From contig WELB01000230.1 of assembly GCA_009602725.1 (NCBI GenBank), positions 39,293 to 52,162 on the forward strand: DNA of 12,870 nt, written 5' to 3'. The position numbers and the translations under genes were made by a program. Numbering within the stretch: position 1 is the stretch's first letter; each line of letters opens with the position of its first letter. Shown one piece after another: positions 9,529-12,870 of this stretch. The DNA comes from Spirogloea muscicola (lineage: Eukaryota > Streptophyta > Zygnematophyceae > Spirogloeales > Spirogloeaceae). The notes beneath the pieces are model-generated. The model was not told where the DNA came from, made no database searches, and saw only the letters and a program-made list of their open reading frames with translations.

Positions 9529-9619
9529 GTTGCTGTCAGTTTAGTGTACAGCACCAGGCCTTGCACTTCTTATCTAGTTTAGGGTTTAGGGTTGCTGTCA
9601 TTTTAGTGTACATCACCCT
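9529..9619. repeat. Direct repeat (29 bp, period 62) flanking a telomere-like motif
   Basis: GTTGCTGTCA(G/T)TTTAGTGTA followed by CA(G/T)CACC occurs at 9529-9557 and 9591-9619, with only a few differences. Two exact TTTAGGG heptamers (9578-9591) lie between the copies and abut the second one. The location is presumably in the CCDC47 3' UTR or just beyond it. Confidence 0.8.
9578..9591. repeat. Interstitial telomere-type motif (TTTAGGG)x2
   Basis: Two perfect tandem copies of the plant-type telomere heptamer. Read on the other strand this is CCCTAAACCCTAAA, the plant telo-box sequence usually seen in promoters of ribosomal and growth genes. Here it lies between two convergent genes rather than upstream of either. 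Two copies can arise by chance, so this is weak lineage evidence. Confidence 0.8.
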
Positions 9620-9775
9620 CAATCATTGACAAACAATTGTGATTAGAGTAGTAGAAGTTGTACTATGAAAGCATGCCATGCTGATGCGACTTTGCAGCAC
9701 CCACTCACCATCGCAGCACCTCGAAGTCAACCATCATCAGGGATCTAGAAGCATGTAGTAGAGTTGCTCAACCTA

Positions 9776-10102
9776 TGTTATGGCCTGCAACAATGTGAAT
9801 AACTCGGTAATGATATGTCCTATTAGATACTGGCACTCTGTGAACTTCAGAATCAGGCCCAAGGGTTGCATTGTACACAATTTGTCCTTCTGGATACTTA
9901 CTAAGAGTTAGGGAGACTGCAGTGATGCTTGCCTCAAACATTTGTTATGGCTTGCAGCAATATGAACAGCTCTTGTCTTGTATGTGTTATTAGTTACTAG
10001 CCCTATGTCAGATTTGACATCAGGCCCACGAGGTGTATCAAATGCACATTGTCCTCCTGGACATTTATCAAGAGTGATAGAGACTGCAATGACGCATGAT
10101 CC
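9776..10102. repeat. Imperfect tandem duplication, period about 167 bp
   Basis: Copy 1 (about 9776-9938) and copy 2 (about 9943-10102) share ordered blocks: TGTTATGGC(C/T)TGCA(A/G)CAAT, then ATCAGGCCCA, TTGTCCT(T/C)CTGGA, then AGAG and GAGACTGCA(G/A)TGA. Divergence is substantial with small indels. No frame stays open through both copies, so it is probably non-coding. It ends about 400 bases from the p23 stop codon. Confidence 0.8.
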
Positions 10103-10506
10103 TATTTTTCAAACACATGCACCTCAACTTTAAGCTCATCATGAAAAGTAGTGGTGCTCTCAACATGCCTGCGAAGTAACTCATGCAAAGCATCCCCAAC
10201 TGCGCTAGATACCGATGACCACCAGCACCCCAATAACTCTCAGATGCAGACAGGGCCTTATCATGTACTGACTTCTCACCCTTGCTTACACAGTCACATT
10301 GCAGAACCTCCCAATCATGACAGGGTCCCAGGTATATCAAAACTCTCTTCGCACAATCCTGCTGACTTGCGAAAGGGCAATCAAAACGCAGATGCTATAC
10401 CAAGTGTCTAAGCTTGTGTCATCAGTGAGAGCAAAAGTAGGGTTGATGACTACGAGGTGACAAATTGCTTGTCAGATTGAAGTCGCTGCACTTATCACCT
10501 CTTTAG

Positions 10507-12514
10507 CTAAGCTTTCTCCGCTTCATCATTCTTGGTATCCAAATCTGGCTCTGCCTCAGCTTTTGCTGCCTCAGGCACCAAGTCAGGTTCATCTGTAAGG
10601 AACGGACAGGACTGTCAGTGCTGACAATGATGACAGGGACAATTCTGAGCTGAAGTAGCTCTGGTGGTTCACAAGCTCAATTGACATAGCCACCTTTCCA
10701 CCGAAAGCATGCATGTACAAGGACCATGCCGTTGTTCCTTCTGACGGGCTTAACACATCGATAGCACACCAGATTGAGGAAGCAGGCTGTAATTGTGGTG
10801 ATAAACAGCAAATGGACAATTAAATTCGCAGTCGACCTTCATCGTCACTGTCATCACCACCCATGTCACCCATGTCGGCGCCACCAGCTCCCCCGAGATT
10901 CTTCATCATCTCGGCCATGTCTAAGCCTCCCATGCCGCCTCCTCCCTTCTCGACATTCCGCCAACACAGTCACCACCAGATTGTCACAAGCAGACCAGCG
11001 CTGGAAGGTGCTCTAAGGCAACATGCAGTCCAGCTATGCAGCATCGCACACCCAAGGTCAAGTGCACTGCACTGCAGCTCAGTAAGCAACTCACAAATGG
11101 ACATGCATGAAGACCTATCCATTCGGCAGAAGCCCCACTCTTCAAGCAAGCGACAGCTCTGTGATCATGGTGGGCACATTAAACAGCCCAGCTTTTCTGC
11201 TCAGAATGATGCTAGACTAGCTCACCCCAAAGTTCATGCCACCCATGCCGCCCATTCCGCCCATGCCGCCCATGCCGCCCATTCCGCCCATGCCGCCCAT
11301 GCCGCCCATGTCAAAGTTGTCTGTCACAAGCCGGGAGTAACGGATTGAAGGTCGTAGTCAGAGTGACAAAGAGGTACCACATGACATCCTGAATAAGGGG
11401 CACGAAGTGTGCCCTAGTTTTCAACACTGGTGCTGTGTGCAGAATCACCATATTCCATGTCTTTCATGCCCTCCTGGAAGCACGTGAGTTTCTGCCATGA
11501 ACCTGCCACAGGGAACTGAGGCAGATATCGAGAGGAGCTCCTGACCTGGACCAGCCTCAGCCTCATCATCCTCGTCCACCCACTTGTTCCAGTCCACCTT
11601 GATGAAGGGGGGCATCTTGCCCTCCGCCTTGAGCAGTCTTTTCCACCACCCGTCCTCCGCTTTCTGCAGCACTGCAAACGTGTGGCGGAGCCCCTTGCTG
11701 ACCTTGCTCTCCTGCAAGGCGACGTAGCGAGAGAAGGTGAGGTGCGGAGTACCTCTCGCGGCGTCCCTCTGTGGTGCCACAAGATCAGCAGAGGCTTGGG
11801 GGGGGCGGCTGCTCCAACTCACATCTACATTGATGGAGCCAAAGAGCTCCAGCTGGGTCTCATAGAGCTGGTCGTCGGTGCCAGCTTTGGCCGAGTACGA
11901 GAACCTGCCGTCCGGCTCGAGCTGGACTTGAGGGTCCTTGGCATCAGGAAGCTCGACAGTGAGGAACACCTTATTCGACCTCTGCGCCCACAGGATCTCC
12001 GGGTGGCGGCTGCACGAGGATCACAGTCGGGTTCTAGGGCTTTAGGCAAAGCTTCGGCTTGTGGCACTGAATGCAGCGAAGCAACGACACCCGTGGCCGG
12101 CACGGGGGCGAGAGCAGCTGGGCGAGCGAAGCAGAGGGCGCTGTCACCAAGCCCGGCACAGCACTAGCGCTCGCGGGCTGCCAAGCATGGCTGCATGCGA
12201 GGCGGCTCGCGCGAGCAAGCTGCTCCAGCTGCCATGTGGAGAGTGAAGCCCTTGCATCTGAGCTAGAGAGCCTCAAACCCCGGCCCGTGACTGACGTACA
12301 CAGCGTGCAGGCTCTTGCATCGGAAGACGCCTCGGCCAGCGGGAAGAGCCCGGGCTGTGCTTGCTGTTCGCAGGCCTCTCTCTCAAGGAGAAGCGAAGCG
12401 CAGTCGAGACGTGGGCGAGGGCAGTGAGTAACGAGGGCAGCGGAGGAGGACAAGGCTCAGAAGGAGCGGCAGGGCGAAGGCGAGGCTTGACGTCGGGCGC
12501 TGCCATCACCTCAT
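10507..12514 (-). CDS. p23: Hsp90 co-chaperone p23 (CS-domain) homologue (6 exons, 215 aa)
   Basis: Minus-strand exons are 12514-12510 (ATGAG only), 12009-11823, 11711-11546, 11320-11226, 10945-10837 and 10592-10507 (stop TAG). The phases agree for 648 bases. The joined protein starts MSRHPEILWAQRSNKVFLTV. The p23 CS domain spans about 1-110 and includes ELPDAKD, LEPDGRFSYSA, LFGSINVDESKV and the WW at 86-87. The p23 signature MPPFIKVDWNKWVDEDDE follows at about 97-114. The tail has eight GGM triplets (125-148), GGMGGLDMAEMMKNLGG, and an acidic Asp/Glu/Ala-rich end. p23 proteins bind the ATP-bound N-terminal dimer of Hsp90 in the cytosol and nucleus, slowing ATP turnover and stabilising clients; this role is inferred by homology. 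The acceptor of exon 5 could instead be 10948, which would add one Lys. An in-frame ATG at 12694 would prepend 60 Arg/Cys-rich residues; I prefer 12514 because MSRHP fits plant p23 proteins. The 500-base first intron has no other obvious feature. Confidence 0.95.
11235..11306 (-). repeat. Eight 9-bp GGM coding repeats in p23
   Basis: Eight units of GG(C/T)GG(C/A)ATG encode GGM x8 in the p23 tail. Units 3 and 6 both carry GGA, while the others use GGC, which suggests expansion as a 27-base higher-order unit. A shorter GGMGG echo appears in the next exon near 10925-10945. Gly-Met-rich tails occur in several Hsp90/Hsp70 co-chaperones. Confidence 0.9.
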
Positions 12515-12870
12515 CTTGCCGCCGCAGCCGCAGCTGACTCCCGCGGCAGAGCAGACGGAGCCAGCCAGCGGCAAGCCCAGAAGGGGGCAGCAGGAGGTGG
12601 CGCTGTCCGGGCAGCAGCAGCAGCAGCGGCGGCGGCGGCGGCGGCAGTCCCGCGCCTCTCGAGGCGGGCCCTCGCGCGGCAGGGGCCAAGGCAAGGGTTG
12701 GGGATCTGGGCGCTGCGGGAGAGGGGAGGGGTCCGAGCGGGCAGAGAGGGTGACAGACGGCCGGCCGCTGTTTGCAGCAGCCGCAGCCGGCGCCGAGCTG
12801 CGGCTTGACGGCGTGAGATCGCGCGGGGGGACGGAGAAAGTGAAGCTCTTCCCAATGGGGGCGGGGGTTT
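12515..12870 (-). promoter_or_regulatory. GC-rich leader and presumed promoter of the p23 gene
   Basis: Sequence upstream of the p23 ATG, continuing to the window edge. It is very GC-rich. It includes a trinucleotide run (12612-12647) and, at 12851-12857, a CCAATGG whose complement also reads CCATTGG. No TATA box is evident. A heat-shock element would be expected for some co-chaperone genes. I see GAA and TTC triplets near 12837-12850 but not with the standard nGAAnnTTCn spacing. The transcription start cannot be placed. Confidence 0.4.
12612..12647. repeat. Trinucleotide run (CAG)5(CGG)6CAG in the p23 leader
   Basis: Perfect CAG x5, then CGG x6, then CAG on the plus strand, so CTG(CCG)n(CTG)n in the likely p23 transcript leader, about 100 bases upstream of its ATG. 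Such runs are length-variable and can form stable leader structure. It accounts for the poly-Ala, poly-Arg or poly-Cys open frames in the minus-strand readings here, which I do not regard as genes. Confidence 0.85.

Larger units (their letters stand above)
9399..10506. other. Intergenic region between convergent stop codons
   Basis: The 1.1 kb between the CCDC47 stop (9398) and the p23 stop (10507) holds the two 3' UTRs and repeats but no supported gene. No exact AATAAA or TGTAA follows CCDC47 within 300 bases. On the minus strand a TGTAA lies near 10286-10290, about 220 bases past the p23 stop, and could be a 3'-end signal. The open frames here (for example 10068-10340 minus) lack family features. 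Repeats at 9529-9619 and 9776-10102 are listed separately. Confidence 0.6.

Noticed and set aside
11226-11320. GGM-repeat DNA as a possible CRISPR-like or satellite array
   Set aside because: The 9-base units lie within a frame-consistent exon of p23 with splice sites at both ends.
12511-12855. Poly-Ala, poly-Cys and poly-Arg open frames upstream of p23
   Set aside because: They are readings of the CAG/CGG trinucleotide run and GC-rich leader, with no independent support.
12833-12856. Heat-shock-element-like GAA/TTC triplets upstream of p23
   Set aside because: Spacing does not fit nGAAnnTTCn arrays; chance in short sequence.

Overview
The window is nuclear DNA from a eukaryote, most likely a green plant lineage (a green or streptophyte alga, or an early-diverging land plant). 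The evidence is GT-AG introns cutting conserved proteins at codon-consistent phases, plant-type members of two eukaryotic families (CCDC47 and the p23 co-chaperone), a DLNxxP (EAR-type) motif in a third protein, and two copies of the plant-type telomere heptamer TTTAGGG. I cannot name the species. No rRNA, tRNA, CRISPR array or intact transposon is visible.

Layout, left to right. 1-1521 holds no gene I can support; it is the 3' flank of the first gene and contains a decayed tandem repeat. 1522-5666 (minus) is a seven-exon gene for a predicted 944-residue, low-complexity, probably nuclear protein that I do not recognise. 5667-6072 is the upstream region shared with the next, divergent gene. 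6073-9398 (plus) is a nine-exon CCDC47 homologue (464 residues), an ER membrane protein of the PAT/multi-pass translocon machinery. 9399-10506 lies between the stop codons of two convergent genes and carries an interstitial telomere motif between direct repeats and a 167-bp tandem duplication. 10507-12514 (minus) is a six-exon Hsp90 co-chaperone p23 homologue (215 residues) whose first coding exon is only five bases. 12515-12870 is its GC-rich leader and promoter side.

All exon models were assembled by hand: conserved protein sequence, splice consensus and phase agreement were required together. For CCDC47 and p23 every junction keeps frame to the stop. The first gene also keeps frame throughout, but one 63-base intron and the exon-1 boundary are uncertain. 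The most unusual points are two GC-AG introns within the single CCDC47 gene, an in-frame stop-free 111-base intron inside the p23 CS domain, and the unrecognised EAR-motif protein divergently paired with CCDC47. CCDC47 and p23 both act in protein maturation (ER membrane insertion and cytosolic Hsp90 chaperoning), but eukaryotic neighbourhood alone does not show that the three genes work together. I found no clear undescribed multi-gene system here.
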